Source: Arachnia propionica (GTDB lineage: Bacteria; Actinomycetota; Actinomycetes; Propionibacteriales; Propionibacteriaceae). Taken from it: DNA of 64,000 bases. This document shows positions 38,425-47,590 of this stretch, piece by piece. A program made the translations under genes and the position numbers. The notes under the pieces are model-generated. The model was not told the DNA's origin and did not search any database. It saw only the letters and a program-made list of their open reading frames with translations. Position 1 is the stretch's first letter; each line of letters starts with the position of its first letter. The DNA lies in assembly GCF_037055325.1 (NCBI RefSeq), contig NZ_CP146373.1:2356001-2420000 (forward strand), written 5' to 3'.

Positions 38425-39837
38425 TCAGCCGGTGGTGGAGCTCATGTCGTTCAAGATTGTTTGGACCGTCGCCTTGGCGTCGCCGAAACACATCACCGAG
38501 TTCTCTTTAAAGAACAGCGGATTCTGCACGCCTGCATAGCCTGCGTTCATGGAACGTTTGAAAACCACCACCTGGCCGGCCTCCCACACCTTGAGAACGG
38601 GCATACCGGAGATCGGGGAACCGGGCTCATTCGCGGCAGGGTTGACCGTGTCATTGGCCCCGATCACCAGCACCACGTCGGTGTCGGCGAAGTCGTCGTT
38701 GATTTCGTCCATCTCCAGGACGATGTCGTAGGGCACCTTTGCCTCGGCCAGCAGCACGTTCATGTGGCCGGGCAGCCGTCCCGCAACAGGATGGATCGCA
38801 AACCGCACATTCACGCCCTGCTCCCGTAGCCGCGCGGTCAGCTCGGCCACGGGATACTGGGCCTGGGCCACCGCCATCCCATATCCGGGTGCGATCACGA
38901 CGGAACGGGCCTCGGTCAGAAGTTTCGCGACCTCGGCGGTACTGACCTCACGGTGTTCCCCTGCCACGCCACTGTCCGCCACGGGGGCGTCACCGAACCC
39001 TCCGAAGATCACGGAGACGAAGGAGCGGTTCATGGCCCGGCACATGATGTAGGACAGGATCGCGCCGGAGGCACCGACCAGGGCACCCGTGATGATGAGA
39101 ACGCTCTGGTCCAGCACGAATCCGCTGAAGGCCGCTGCCCACCCGGAGTAGGAGTTCAGCATCGAAACAACCACAGGCATGTCGGCGCCACCGATGGCAG
39201 CCACCAGATGACAACCCAGGGCCAGGGAGATCAGGGTCACCAGCAGCAGCGGGACCAGCGACAGCGTCGCGACGTACCACCATCCGAGCCCGGCGACGGC
39301 CACGAGCATGCCCAGGTTGATCCAGTTCCTGCCGGGCAGCATCAACGGTTTTGAGGCGATGCGACCGTTGAGCTTGCCCCAGGACACCAACGAACCGGTG
39401 AGGGTGACCGCGCCGATGAAGATCCCGAGCACCACCTCGACGGCATGCAGCACGTCGGTGTGGTCGGTGTGGGTGGCCGTCAGGTGCACGTTGAATCCCA
39501 CGAGCACTGCGGCGGCCCCGACGAAGCTGTGAAGCAGGGCGATGAGCTCCGGCATCCCAGTCATCTCGACCCGGCGGGCCTTCCACGTGCCGATGACCGC
39601 GCCGATGGCGATCGCCCCGTACAACAGGGCAGCGGAGGTCCAGTCGAAACTTCTCCCGTCAGCGGGCTGGGCGATGGCGTAGTTGGTGGCCACCAGGGCG
39701 AGGACCATGCCGAGGATTCCGAACGCGTTGCCCTTCTTCGCGGTCTCGTGTTTGCTGAGGCCCGCCAGGGCGAGGATGAACATCAGGCCGGCAGCGATGT
39801 AGGTGGCGTTGACGAGGTTATGCAGGTTATCCAGCAC
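38425..39837 (-). CDS. pntB: NAD(P) transhydrogenase subunit beta
   Basis: Membrane and NADP-binding subunit, 470 residues. The first ~260 residues carry the hydrophobic helices of domain II, with [14 protein letters not shown] typical of the family. The C-terminal domain III binds [62 protein letters not shown], and [20 protein letters not shown]. It follows pntA by 3 bp. The enzyme couples proton entry to hydride transfer from NADH to NADP+. Confidence 0.97.
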   Translation of the reverse strand: MLDNLHNLVNATYIAAGLMFILALAGLSKHETAKKGNAFGILGMVLALVATNYAIAQPADGRSFDWTSAALLYGAIAIGAVIGTWKARRVEMTGMPELIALLHSFVGAAAVLVGFNVHLTATHTDHTDVLHAVEVVLGIFIGAVTLTGSLVSWGKLNGRIASKPLMLPGRNWINLGMLVAVAGLGWWYVATLSLVPLLLVTLISLALGCHLVAAIGGADMPVVVSMLNSYSGWAAAFSGFVLDQSVLIITGALVGASGAILSYIMCRAMNRSFVSVIFGGFGDAPVADSGVAGEHREVSTAEVAKLLTEARSVVIAPGYGMAVAQAQYPVAELTARLREQGVNVRFAIHPVAGRLPGHMNVLLAEAKVPYDIVLEMDEINDDFADTDVVLVIGANDTVNPAANEPGSPISGMPVLKVWEAGQVVVFKRSMNAGYAGVQNPLFFKENSVMCFGDAKATVQTILNDMSSTTG

Positions 39838-39840
39838 GGC

Positions 39841-41370
39841 TCAGCCCTTCCGGAACATGTTCAGCATGCGGTGGGTCACCGTGAACCCACCGAAGACGTT
39901 GATGGATGCGATCAGCACCGCCACGAAGGAGATGATCCTGATGACCCAGTTGTCGATGGGCAGCTGTGTCATGGCGCCGACGACGATGATGCCGCTGATG
40001 GCGTTGGTGACGCTCATCAGCGGGGTGTGGAGGGCGTGGGTGACGTTCCAGACCACGTAGTAGCCGACGACGATGGCCAGCACGAAAACGGCCATCAGGT
40101 CCACCAGCCGCTGCGGGGCGAGGGTCAGTAGCGCGATCAGCGCCACCGACCCTGCCCCGACCCAGGCAACCTGGTGCCACCAGGGGCGCGGGGGTTTCGG
40201 AAGCGTGACGGGCGCCGAGGGCCTGTCTGCGGCGGCCGGAGCGAGCGCCGCCGCGGAGACCTTGATCTCCGGGGGCGGGAAGGTCACCTCCCCATCACGG
40301 ACGATGGTCATGGTGCGCACCACCTCATCGTCGAAGTCGATGACGAGGTTCCCGTCCTTCTCGGGGGTCATGAGTTTGAGAGCATTGACGAGGTTGGTGC
40401 CATAGAGCTGCGACGACTGCCCGGGAAGCCGGGAGGACAGGTCCGTGTAACCAACGATGGTCACCCCATTGTCGGTGACGTAGCTTTCACCGGGCCGGGT
40501 GAGCTCGCAGTTGCCACCACCGATGGCTGCCATGTCCACGATCACCGAACCCGCCTTCATGGATTTCACCATCTCGGCGGTGATCAACCGGGGCGAAGGT
40601 TTCCCCGGAATTGCCGCGGTCGTGATGATGATGTCCACCTCACGCGCCTGGGCGGCGTACAGTTCGGCTGCCCGTGCCGCGTAGTCGGCGCCGACCTCCT
40701 TGGCGTAGCCATCGGAACTGACCCCCTGATCAGCCTGGCCGACGTGCAGGAAGGCGGCGCCCATGGATGTGACCTGCTCCGCCGTCTCGGGACGCACGTC
40801 GGTCGCCCGCACGATGGCCCCCAGCGAGTTCGCGGCGCCGATGGCAGCGAGTCCTGCGACACCGGTGCCGATCACGAGCACGGTGGCGGGGGGCACCTTG
40901 CCCGCCGCGGTCACCTGACCGGTGAAGAAGCGCCCGAAAGCATGGGCCGCCTCGACGACGGCCCGGTAACCGGAGATGTTCGCCAGGGAGCTGAGAGCGT
41001 CAAGGGCTTGGGCACGAGAGGTACGCGGCACCATGTCCATGCTCAGCGCGTTGATGCCCTGGGCCGCGATCCTCCTGGTCAGGCTCGGGTCCTGCCGAGG
41101 CGCCAGGAAGGAGATCAGCGTGGCTCCCGAACGCATGTCCAACAGCTGTGCATCCGAGGGTGCCCCGACTGCGAGCACGATGTCACGGTTCCAGGCGTTG
41201 TCGACGATCACTCCGCCGACTTCGCGGTACGCATCGTCGTCGAATGAAGCTCCGAGACCGGCCCCTGTCTCCACGAAGACGTGATAGCCGAGCTTCCGCA
41301 GCTGAGCAACGGTTGTGGGAGTCGCGGCTACGCGCGTATCGCTGGCTTCCCGAGGTACACCAATGTCCAT
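39841..41370 (-). CDS. pntA: NAD(P) transhydrogenase subunit alpha
   Basis: A 509-residue undivided alpha subunit. Domain I binds NAD(H): alanine-dehydrogenase-like N-terminus, the [23 protein letters not shown] loop, and the Rossmann motif [30 protein letters not shown]. The last ~110 residues carry the hydrophobic helices of domain II, so this is the fused type found in enterobacteria rather than the split PntAA/PntAB of many Actinobacteria. Its ATG lies 6 nt after a TAGCGT box. Confidence 0.96.
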   Translation of the reverse strand: MDIGVPREASDTRVAATPTTVAQLRKLGYHVFVETGAGLGASFDDDAYREVGGVIVDNAWNRDIVLAVGAPSDAQLLDMRSGATLISFLAPRQDPSLTRRIAAQGINALSMDMVPRTSRAQALDALSSLANISGYRAVVEAAHAFGRFFTGQVTAAGKVPPATVLVIGTGVAGLAAIGAANSLGAIVRATDVRPETAEQVTSMGAAFLHVGQADQGVSSDGYAKEVGADYAARAAELYAAQAREVDIIITTAAIPGKPSPRLITAEMVKSMKAGSVIVDMAAIGGGNCELTRPGESYVTDNGVTIVGYTDLSSRLPGQSSQLYGTNLVNALKLMTPEKDGNLVIDFDDEVVRTMTIVRDGEVTFPPPEIKVSAAALAPAAADRPSAPVTLPKPPRPWWHQVAWVGAGSVALIALLTLAPQRLVDLMAVFVLAIVVGYYVVWNVTHALHTPLMSVTNAISGIIVVGAMTQLPIDNWVIRIISFVAVLIASINVFGGFTVTHRMLNMFRKG

Positions 41371-41376
41371 AGGATC

Positions 41377-41382
41377 ACGCTA
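41377..41382 (-). promoter_or_regulatory. Predicted -10 box of pntAB (leaderless)
   Basis: On the minus strand TAGCGT is followed by GATCCT and the pntA ATG. No ribosome site is seen. Confidence 0.45.
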
Positions 41383-41444
41383 TCGCTCATCGAGCGTCCT
41401 GCGCATCCAAGGTGGGGCTGATGCCATTTCCGGAGACGACGTCA

Positions 41445-41463
41445 GGCGGTTGACAAAACCGCC
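41445..41463 (-). terminator. Possible terminator of the men operon
   Basis: A 7-bp stem (ggcggtt/aaccgcc) with a 5-nt loop lies between the end of the men operon at 41587 and the pntA promoter. There is no U-run, so confidence is low. Confidence 0.3.
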
Positions 41464-41586
41464 AACCGCCCGACGTGCAGACCGGACCGGGAACGCCTCT
41501 CGGCGAAAGGCCGCTCGTAGCGGCTAAAGGTGGAGCCCGGGGTTACCGCGATCCGGTGAGACCCATACTAGCGTGAACTGTGCCAA

Positions 41587-42072
41587 TCACCAGAGCTTTC
41601 CGGCGTACCAGGACTTGGAGCATCCCTCCAGCTCAGCGGCGAGCTGATCCCAACGAGGCCCGAGACGTCTACCGATGATGGCTGCCCGGGCACACAGATC
41701 CCCGAAATCACCCTCGTATTCCCCCGCGAGAACGCTGCGCACGTCCTCGGCGACAGGCCCCTCAGGAAGCTTCCGCTCAATCTGCCGCAACCGCCACAGC
41801 GACCCAGGCAGTGAGACCGCCGCCATCCGGGACCAGAGTTCCAAAAGGTCCTCGATGCCCTCGGCCGCTATGTACTCCACCAACCGGGTGCGCACCGCGG
41901 GCACCGCTTTGTCGCCCACCATGTGAACGAGGACAGCGGCGGTGTCGTGAGCCGTGCTGCTCTCGTCCGCCGGGTCCCCTGAACCATTGAACTCTTCAAG
42001 GATGTCGCTTGGTCGCCTCACAGGCTTGTGGAACTGACGCACTTCGTCTTCCCTCCTTGAACGAGTATTCAT
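41587..42072 (-). CDS. Uncharacterised small protein at the end of the men operon
   Basis: A 161-residue soluble protein with no recognised domain. The first ~25 residues are basic; the rest looks alpha-helical (RLVEYIAAEGIEDLLELWSRM; SLWRLRQIERKL). It follows menD by 17 bp. Two in-frame starts each have a good ribosome site: ATG 42072 with AAGGAG 6 nt upstream, and GTG 42042 with AAGGAGGG 8 nt upstream; the second site lies inside the codons of the longer form. Position suggests a link with menaquinone synthesis or its control, but nothing in the sequence proves it. Confidence 0.75.
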   Translation of the reverse strand: MNTRSRREDEVRQFHKPVRRPSDILEEFNGSGDPADESSTAHDTAAVLVHMVGDKAVPAVRTRLVEYIAAEGIEDLLELWSRMAAVSLPGSLWRLRQIERKLPEGPVAEDVRSVLAGEYEGDFGDLCARAAIIGRRLGPRWDQLAAELEGCSKSWYAGKLW

Positions 42073-42089
42073 TCGCCACTCCTTGAAGG

Positions 42090-43643
42090 CTAGTCCTGCC
42101 CCAGGACAATATGCAGTAACTCTCGGTCAGAGCTTGGCCTGGCGAGCATCTGACGCAGTGATTGTATGCATGTAACTTCCGCCGTCCGCCACCCCATCGA
42201 ACGGACCACAGAACCCAGCTCAACCCCTTGTGAAGCGCGGAACACCCGATCGAAAGCGGCTGCGAACGCCGGCTGTCCCTGCTCCAGTGAGGCAAAGATC
42301 GTTCCTCCATGGTCATCCAAAAGGATGACACGCAAACACGCCTCGTGTCCAACCTCGGGCGGGGCCAACGCCCCCAGGTCGTGCTGCAGGGTGAGATCAC
42401 CCAGCAGCAATGTCGTCGGCGCTCCGGTCACCAGTGCGATCCCGGTTGCAGTTGCAACAGTACCGTCTATCCCGGCAAGACCGCGATTCGCCCAGCAAAA
42501 TCCGGGGTTCGGGTTGATCGGCGCGAGGTCCGCGTAACGAATGCTGGAACTGGCACCGAACACCAGATTCTCGCCGGGACGCGCAGCCGCGACCACTTCT
42601 GCAGCCACGGTCTGCCCCGTGAGCTCATGCGGTTCCTGCGGGGTCGTATCCGCCTGCTGTTGCCAACGGGCCAGCCAGGCGGGGTCCCCGGGTGGCAGTA
42701 GTACGCGATCGACCACCCGCGCGGCGGTGTGCCCGGGATCGATCCAGTCGGCATGTGGGGCGACGACGATCAGCTCGACATCGCTGCGGCCCAGCAGGTC
42801 GGAAACGGGCCTGGACAACGTGGGGTGTCCGAAAACCACCACGCGTTCGATCCCGGGACCGAGGACAGGCAGCAGTTCCCGGTATCGGGGCACGGCACTG
42901 CCGGTGCGGGCGTTGCTGGAGGGTTCGGCCAGCAGCGGGACACCTGCCATCTCCGCAGCGGCCCTGGCCTCCGCCCCCACCGCAGGAGGAGCGTCCCCTG
43001 CGAGCACCACCGTGCGAGCCGTTCCCGTCACCTCGTATACCTCGGCGCCGACACTCGGGGCGATGCCCGGGAGCACCTCTTGAGGTTCAGGCGCAGGCGT
43101 GGCGGCATCAACGAGCGGGGTCTCGAACTCCACGTTGACCTGCACGGGCCCCGGGCGGCGGGTCCTAGTACCCGCGGCCAGGGCGCAGGCACGGGTGATC
43201 GTCGCACGCCAGGCCCGTTCGGTGCCTGTGCCGGAGGCCAGCCGCAGCACCCCGACCGCGGCGGGCCCGAGGATCCCCAGTTGATCGCAGGTCTGGTTGG
43301 CTCCCGTGCCGACCAGATACGCGGGACGGTCGGCGGTCAGCAGCAAAAGCGGAATCCCGGAGGCGCGCGCCTCCATGGCTGCAGGCACCAGGTTTCCCAC
43401 CGCCGTCCCGGAGGTGGTGACCACCGCGACGACCCTGCCCGAGGCCTTCGCCATCCCGAGAGCGGTAAAGGACGCGACGCGCTCATCGATCCTGACGTGC
43501 AGCCGCAGCAACCCGGCGGCCTCGGCGGCGTGAAGCGCCAAGGAGATCGGGGCGTTGCGGGACCCGGGAGCCAGCAGCACGTCTTGGACCCCGGAGGCCA
43601 GCAGGGCCTCCACGATCACCTTTCCCAGCAACGGGGAGTTCAC
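42090..43643 (-). CDS. menD: SEPHCHC synthase (MenD)
   Basis: ThDP-dependent enzyme of 517 residues that joins isochorismate and 2-oxoglutarate in menaquinone synthesis. Motifs: VLLAPGSRNAPISLALH, the RIDERVASFTALGMAKASGR stretch with the catalytic Glu, TSGTAVGNLVPAAMEA, LTADRPAYLVGTGANQT, and the cofactor-binding GDLTLQHDLGAL. The GTG at 43643 overlaps the menC stop by 4 bp (GTGA); upstream starts lie in menC. Slightly shorter than the E. coli protein, normal for Actinobacteria. Confidence 0.94.
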   Translation of the reverse strand: MNSPLLGKVIVEALLASGVQDVLLAPGSRNAPISLALHAAEAAGLLRLHVRIDERVASFTALGMAKASGRVVAVVTTSGTAVGNLVPAAMEARASGIPLLLLTADRPAYLVGTGANQTCDQLGILGPAAVGVLRLASGTGTERAWRATITRACALAAGTRTRRPGPVQVNVEFETPLVDAATPAPEPQEVLPGIAPSVGAEVYEVTGTARTVVLAGDAPPAVGAEARAAAEMAGVPLLAEPSSNARTGSAVPRYRELLPVLGPGIERVVVFGHPTLSRPVSDLLGRSDVELIVVAPHADWIDPGHTAARVVDRVLLPPGDPAWLARWQQQADTTPQEPHELTGQTVAAEVVAAARPGENLVFGASSSIRYADLAPINPNPGFCWANRGLAGIDGTVATATGIALVTGAPTTLLLGDLTLQHDLGALAPPEVGHEACLRVILLDDHGGTIFASLEQGQPAFAAAFDRVFRASQGVELGSVVRSMGWRTAEVTCIQSLRQMLARPSSDRELLHIVLGQD

Positions 43644-44587
43644 GGCAGACCCACTCCCGCGACCGCGGCCACCCGATGCATCCTGTCCAGCCACCAGCGT
43701 TCGGTGCGCGCGTCAGCGCGGCAGGCTGTCAGCAGATCGGCATCGACGCGCACAGGGCGCACCTCGATCTGGCCCGCGACCGGCTGCAGCGGGTGCGCGG
43801 TGACGTCACAGGTCAGGAGCCTGCCGGTTTCCAGGCCGCAGGCGAACGGCAGCTCCGGAAGGGCCGCGGCCAGCCGCAGGCCCGCCTCCAAGCCGACGGA
43901 GGTCTCCACGGCGCTGGAGACCACCACGGGAAGCCCCAGCCGCTCCGCCAGGTCGAGACAGGCGATGGCTCCGCCGAGCGGCTGTACCTTCAGCACCACC
44001 ACGTCGGCGGCGTCGAGTTCCCTCACCCGTAGCGGATCGGTGGCCCGCCGGATGGATTCATCGGCAGCGATCGCGACCACACCGTCGAGGCGCCGACGCA
44101 GCTCGGCGAGCTCTTCCACGCTGGCACAGGGCTGCTCCACGTATTCGAGGTCGAACTGCGCGAGTTCCCGGATCGCATCCTCAGCCTGGTCGGGTGTCCA
44201 GGCCCCGTTGGCGTCGACACGGATCGCCCCGCCGGGTAGGGCAGCGCGAGCGGTCGCCACTCGGGCGACGTCGTCGTCGAGGTTCTCGCCGGGGGCCGCG
44301 ACCTTGACCTTGAGGGTGCGGCACCCGGATTCCGCGACTCGTCGTGCCACCTCACCGGGGCCGATGGCAGGGATGATGCCATTGACGGCGACGCGATCCC
44401 GCAGTGGCTCGGGATGACCCTCTCGGGCCACCGTGGCGCTGGCCCGCAGCCAGGTGGCGGCCTCCTGGTCGCTGTATTCCCGGAAGGGACTCCACTCGAC
44501 CCAGCCCGCCTCACCTTCGAACAGGACTCCCTGCCGCCGGGTGACGCCCCGGAACGGAACCTGCAGGGGGATGTCGAAGACGATCAC
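43640..44587 (-). CDS. menC: o-Succinylbenzoate synthase
   Basis: Enolase-superfamily dehydratase of 315 residues. The catalytic set can be read in order: RTLKVKVAAPG (Lys pair), IRVDANGAW (metal Asp), YVEQPC (metal Glu), AADESIRR (metal Asp), and VVLKVQPLGG (second catalytic Lys). The GTG start overlaps the menA stop by 4 bp, and its own stop overlaps menD. Confidence 0.94.
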   Translation of the reverse strand: MIVFDIPLQVPFRGVTRRQGVLFEGEAGWVEWSPFREYSDQEAATWLRASATVAREGHPEPLRDRVAVNGIIPAIGPGEVARRVAESGCRTLKVKVAAPGENLDDDVARVATARAALPGGAIRVDANGAWTPDQAEDAIRELAQFDLEYVEQPCASVEELAELRRRLDGVVAIAADESIRRATDPLRVRELDAADVVVLKVQPLGGAIACLDLAERLGLPVVVSSAVETSVGLEAGLRLAAALPELPFACGLETGRLLTCDVTAHPLQPVAGQIEVRPVRVDADLLTACRADARTERWWLDRMHRVAAVAGVGLP

Positions 44588-45486
44588 CGACCGACCACCG
44601 CCCCCAGCAGCAACCCGGCGGCCATCGCCAGCTCCGTGAAGGACGTGGCCTGGAGCATCGCGATCAGGTCACGTCCGATGGCCCCGCCCAGCAGCCGCGC
44701 GGCGGGACCGAGCACCAGGACGAACCCCAGCAGCCCCAGCCCCGCCCAAGGTGTGCTGAGCGCCATCACCCCCAGCACCGAGACCGCACCCACCACCAGC
44801 AGCGCCACGAAGAAAACCCGGGTTCCGGAATCACCCAGCCGGGTGGCCAGGGTGCGCTTGCCCACCTCGGCGTCGGCGGTGAGGTCGCGGAGGTTGTTGA
44901 CCACCAGCAGGGCACTGGCCAGGGCCCCGATCCCGATGGCCGCCACCCAGGAGACCGGCGGGGCCGAGTCGAAGGTGACCAGGGTGGTGCCGACCGTCGC
45001 CACCAGACCGAAGAACAGGAAGACCATGACCTCCCCGAGGGCGCGATACCCGTAGGGCCGGGAACCGCCCGTGTAGTACCAGGCGGCAAGGATGCTGGCG
45101 GCTCCGACAGCCAGCAGCCACCAGTGCCCGCTGATCACGACGATCGCGCTTCCCAGCACCGAGGCCGCAATGAAACACAGGACGGCAGCTCGTTTCACCG
45201 ACTCGGGACGCGCCAGGCCGGAGGCAGTCAGCCGGACCGGGCCGACGCGCACGTCGTCAGTGCCGCGGATACCGTCGGAGTAGTCGTTGGCGTAGTTGAC
45301 CCCTATTTGAAGAGCCAGCGCCACCCCGAGGCAGAGCAGGGGAACCAGGATCAGGCGCCACAGGGGTGGTGTGGGTCCGGTCCCGAGTCCCGCGGCCACT
45401 CCCGCCAGGATGGGTGCGGCTGCAGCGGGAAGGGTCCGGGGCCGGGCACCGGCCACCCATGTGGAAAAGTTCATGATGGGGGTCAT
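44584..45486 (-). CDS. menA: 1,4-Dihydroxy-2-naphthoate polyprenyltransferase
   Basis: UbiA-superfamily membrane enzyme of about 300 residues that attaches the polyprenyl tail to dihydroxynaphthoate. The first Asp-rich motif is NYANDYSDGIRGTDD; the second region NNLRDLTADAEVGKRTLA is also present. Eight or so hydrophobic helices are visible. The opening STWVAGARPRTLPAAAAPIL is typical. No clear ribosome site; I use ATG 45486, 7 bp after menE, but ATG 45474 or TTG 45510 are possible. Confidence 0.93.
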   Translation of the reverse strand: MTPIMNFSTWVAGARPRTLPAAAAPILAGVAAGLGTGPTPPLWRLILVPLLCLGVALALQIGVNYANDYSDGIRGTDDVRVGPVRLTASGLARPESVKRAAVLCFIAASVLGSAIVVISGHWWLLAVGAASILAAWYYTGGSRPYGYRALGEVMVFLFFGLVATVGTTLVTFDSAPPVSWVAAIGIGALASALLVVNNLRDLTADAEVGKRTLATRLGDSGTRVFFVALLVVGAVSVLGVMALSTPWAGLGLLGFVLVLGPAARLLGGAIGRDLIAMLQATSFTELAMAAGLLLGAVVGR

Positions 45487-45493
45487 GCTAGTG

Positions 45494-46498
45494 CTATCGG
45501 TCCGCAACAAGACGGTTCAACGCCTCACGGTCCGGTTTGCCCCCGGGGGTGCGTGGGATCGGGGTGACGACGAGCTGCCGCGGCAGCCACGTCCGGGGCA
45601 GCGCGCCCGCAAGGGCCTCGCGCCAGCCCGCAAGGTCCCCGCTCGTGGCGAACAACACAACCCGCCTGCCCCATTCTGTGTCCGGGACGGCCAGCACCGC
45701 GGTCTCCGGATCGAGGCGCGCCACGGCGGCCCGTACCTCGGCCAGGTCGATGTTCACCCCGCCGGAGATGATCACGTCGTCGATGCGTCCTGTGATCACG
45801 AGCTTCCCGTTCGCCCAGCATCCCCGGTCGCTGGTGAGCAGCGCACCGTCGTTCATGACCGCAGCAGTCGCGGCGGGGTCGCCCAGGTAGCCGTCGAACA
45901 GGGTCGGACCACCAATAAGCACCCGACCGTCACGCAGCTCGACCCCAACGCCTGGAAGCGGTGTCCCGTCCCAGACCACCCCACCGCAGGTCTCCGACAT
46001 GCCGTAGCTCTCGACGACGGCCAACCCAGCGTCGTCAGCGCGTTCCCGCAGCTCGTTACCAAGAGGTGCGCCACCGAGCAGGATCAGGTCGAAGGCTTGC
46101 AGTCGTTTCGTGACGGCGGCATCCTGCAGGGCGCGGTGCAGCTGGGTGGGCACCAGGCTGATGGCGTCACCGTCGCCGGTGGGAGCGAGCCCCTCGAGGT
46201 CGGCGGGAACTACGGGTGTCCTCCTCCCCGCCGTCGCCGAGCGCACCTGCACCATCAACCCGGCCACGTAGCGCCCGGGCAGAGCTAGATGCCAGGTCAG
46301 GTCGCCTCCCGCGCGTTCCCGGGCCGCTTTCGCGGCTGCCCGCAACGCGTCCCTGGAAAGCACGACGCGTCGGGCCGACCCGGTCGTGCCGGAGGTCTGC
46401 ACCACCGCCCCCACATCTCGCGGCAGCCGGGGGGCCGGCCCGTCCGCCAGCCACAGCGCCGCTGCGCCTTCCAGCATCCGGGACACATCCGCGCTCAT
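45494..46498 (-). CDS. menE: o-Succinylbenzoate-CoA ligase
   Basis: Acyl-CoA synthetase of 334 residues, shorter than the Bacillus or E. coli enzyme but in the actinobacterial range. The P-loop is QTSGTTGSARRVVLS, the adenylation signature region VESYGMSETCGGVVWDG, then TGRIDDVIISGGVNIDLAEV, and the C-terminal catalytic Lys in PRTPGGKPDREAL. The ATG at 46498 has GGAGGT upstream; an earlier in-frame start lacks support. First gene of the menE-A-C-D operon. Confidence 0.93.
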   Translation of the reverse strand: MSADVSRMLEGAAALWLADGPAPRLPRDVGAVVQTSGTTGSARRVVLSRDALRAAAKAARERAGGDLTWHLALPGRYVAGLMVQVRSATAGRRTPVVPADLEGLAPTGDGDAISLVPTQLHRALQDAAVTKRLQAFDLILLGGAPLGNELRERADDAGLAVVESYGMSETCGGVVWDGTPLPGVGVELRDGRVLIGGPTLFDGYLGDPAATAAVMNDGALLTSDRGCWANGKLVITGRIDDVIISGGVNIDLAEVRAAVARLDPETAVLAVPDTEWGRRVVLFATSGDLAGWREALAGALPRTWLPRQLVVTPIPRTPGGKPDREALNRLVADR

Positions 46499-46567
46499 CG
46501 TCACCACCTCCGCTCTTCGGTCGCGACGCGACCCTAACACCGGGAGTGGAAACCGGGTTCCGGGAGC

Positions 46568-46573
46568 TAGGAT
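46568..46573 (+). promoter_or_regulatory. Predicted -10 box (leaderless)
   Basis: TAGGAT ends 6 nt before the GTG at 46580. This is the best match to the -10 consensus among the leaderless candidates here. Confidence 0.55.
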
Positions 46574-46579
46574 TGTCGT

Positions 46580-46822
46580 GTGCTCAGGGTGCTCTTGTTC
46601 GTCGCGGTGGTGATGCTCACCATCTATTGCGTCGTCGAACTCGCACAGACCAAGGGAGCCCGCGTACGCGCCATGCCCCGGTGGCTGTGGTTGTTCGTCG
46701 TGATCTGCGTCCCAGTGGTTGGCCCGCTCGCCTGGTTGTTCTCGGGACGCCCCAGCTCACGCTCCCGGCCACGCCCTCTCGCCCCCGACGAGGACGAGGA
46801 TTTCCTGCGCGGCCTGCGCTGA
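46580..46822 (+). CDS. Small PLDc_N-type membrane protein
   Basis: An 80-residue protein with two membrane helices (LRVLLFVAVVMLTIYCVVEL and PRWLWLFVVICVPVVGPLAWLF), matching the phospholipase D N-terminal anchor-like domain (PLDc_N) that is widespread as a stand-alone protein in Actinobacteria. The end is acidic and Arg-rich (DEDEDFLRGLR). Divergent from menE. Function unknown. Confidence 0.85.
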   Translation: MLRVLLFVAVVMLTIYCVVELAQTKGARVRAMPRWLWLFVVICVPVVGPLAWLFSGRPSSRSRPRPLAPDEDEDFLRGLR

Positions 46823-46876
46823 AATCCACTTCGACTGCTTCTGCGGGGAGATCACCCCGAAACGGAAAGGACGCCC

Positions 46877-47497
46877 ATGCTTGACAGCCCTGATGCCCTG
46901 AGCGCCTGGCTGAAATCAACCGCCGCGGAGTTCGAGGCACGCATCGACGAGCTGGACGGGCTGGACGCCGCCATCGGCGACGGCGACCACGGCACGAACA
47001 TGGCACGTGGCATGGCTACCGCATCCACGATCGTTCCCAGTCCGTGCACCACCACGCGTCAGTACCTCAACCAGGTGGGCATGGCCCTGGTCAGTTCCGT
47101 CGGCGGGGCCTCGGGGCCCCTGTTCGGGACGTTCTTCCTGCGCGTCGGGCAGCTTTGGCAATCCCCGCACAGCGTCTCCAGCATCTGGCAGGCATTGAAG
47201 GCCGGACGCGACGGAATCGCCTCACGAGGCAGGGCGAAGGTGGGCGACAAGACCATGCTGGACGCCCTGTGCCCCGCCGTCGACGTGCTCGAACACGCGG
47301 CCATGGAACGCGACGAGGAGCCCTCCGCCAGCCTGGCCCGGGCAGCTGCCGCCGCCCGGGCGGGCGCCGAGGCCACCCGTGACATGGTGGCCCGCCGCGG
47401 TCGTGCGGCGCACTATGGGGAACGCTCCGTCGGGCACATCGATCCTGGGGCGGTGTCCATGGCGATGATCCTCGACAACGCATCCCGGATTCTCTGA
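46877..47497 (+). CDS. dhaL: DhaL-like dihydroxyacetone kinase ADP-binding subunit
   Basis: A 206-residue DhaL-domain protein. The Mg-ADP-binding acidic motif is DAAIGDGDHGTNMARG (residues ~34-49), followed by VGGASGPLFGTFFLR and the typical end GHIDPGAVSMAMIL. In the PTS-dependent system DhaL works with DhaK and DhaM, but neither is in this window. It could act with partners elsewhere or on another substrate. ATG has GGAAAGG upstream. Confidence 0.88.
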   Translation: MLDSPDALSAWLKSTAAEFEARIDELDGLDAAIGDGDHGTNMARGMATASTIVPSPCTTTRQYLNQVGMALVSSVGGASGPLFGTFFLRVGQLWQSPHSVSSIWQALKAGRDGIASRGRAKVGDKTMLDALCPAVDVLEHAAMERDEEPSASLARAAAAARAGAEATRDMVARRGRAAHYGERSVGHIDPGAVSMAMILDNASRIL

Positions 47498-47577
47498 TCC
47501 GGCGCGGGGAGCTGCGTTCTCCCTGCGAAATTTCTGCGCATTTCTGACACCGAGGCGAGCATTTCGCTCAGTTTCAA

Positions 47578-47583
47578 TAGGCT
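47578..47583 (+). promoter_or_regulatory. Predicted -10 box (leaderless)
   Basis: TAGGCT ends 7 nt before the ATG at 47591, and no ribosome site precedes that ATG. Confidence 0.5.
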
Positions 47584-47590
47584 TTCGTGC

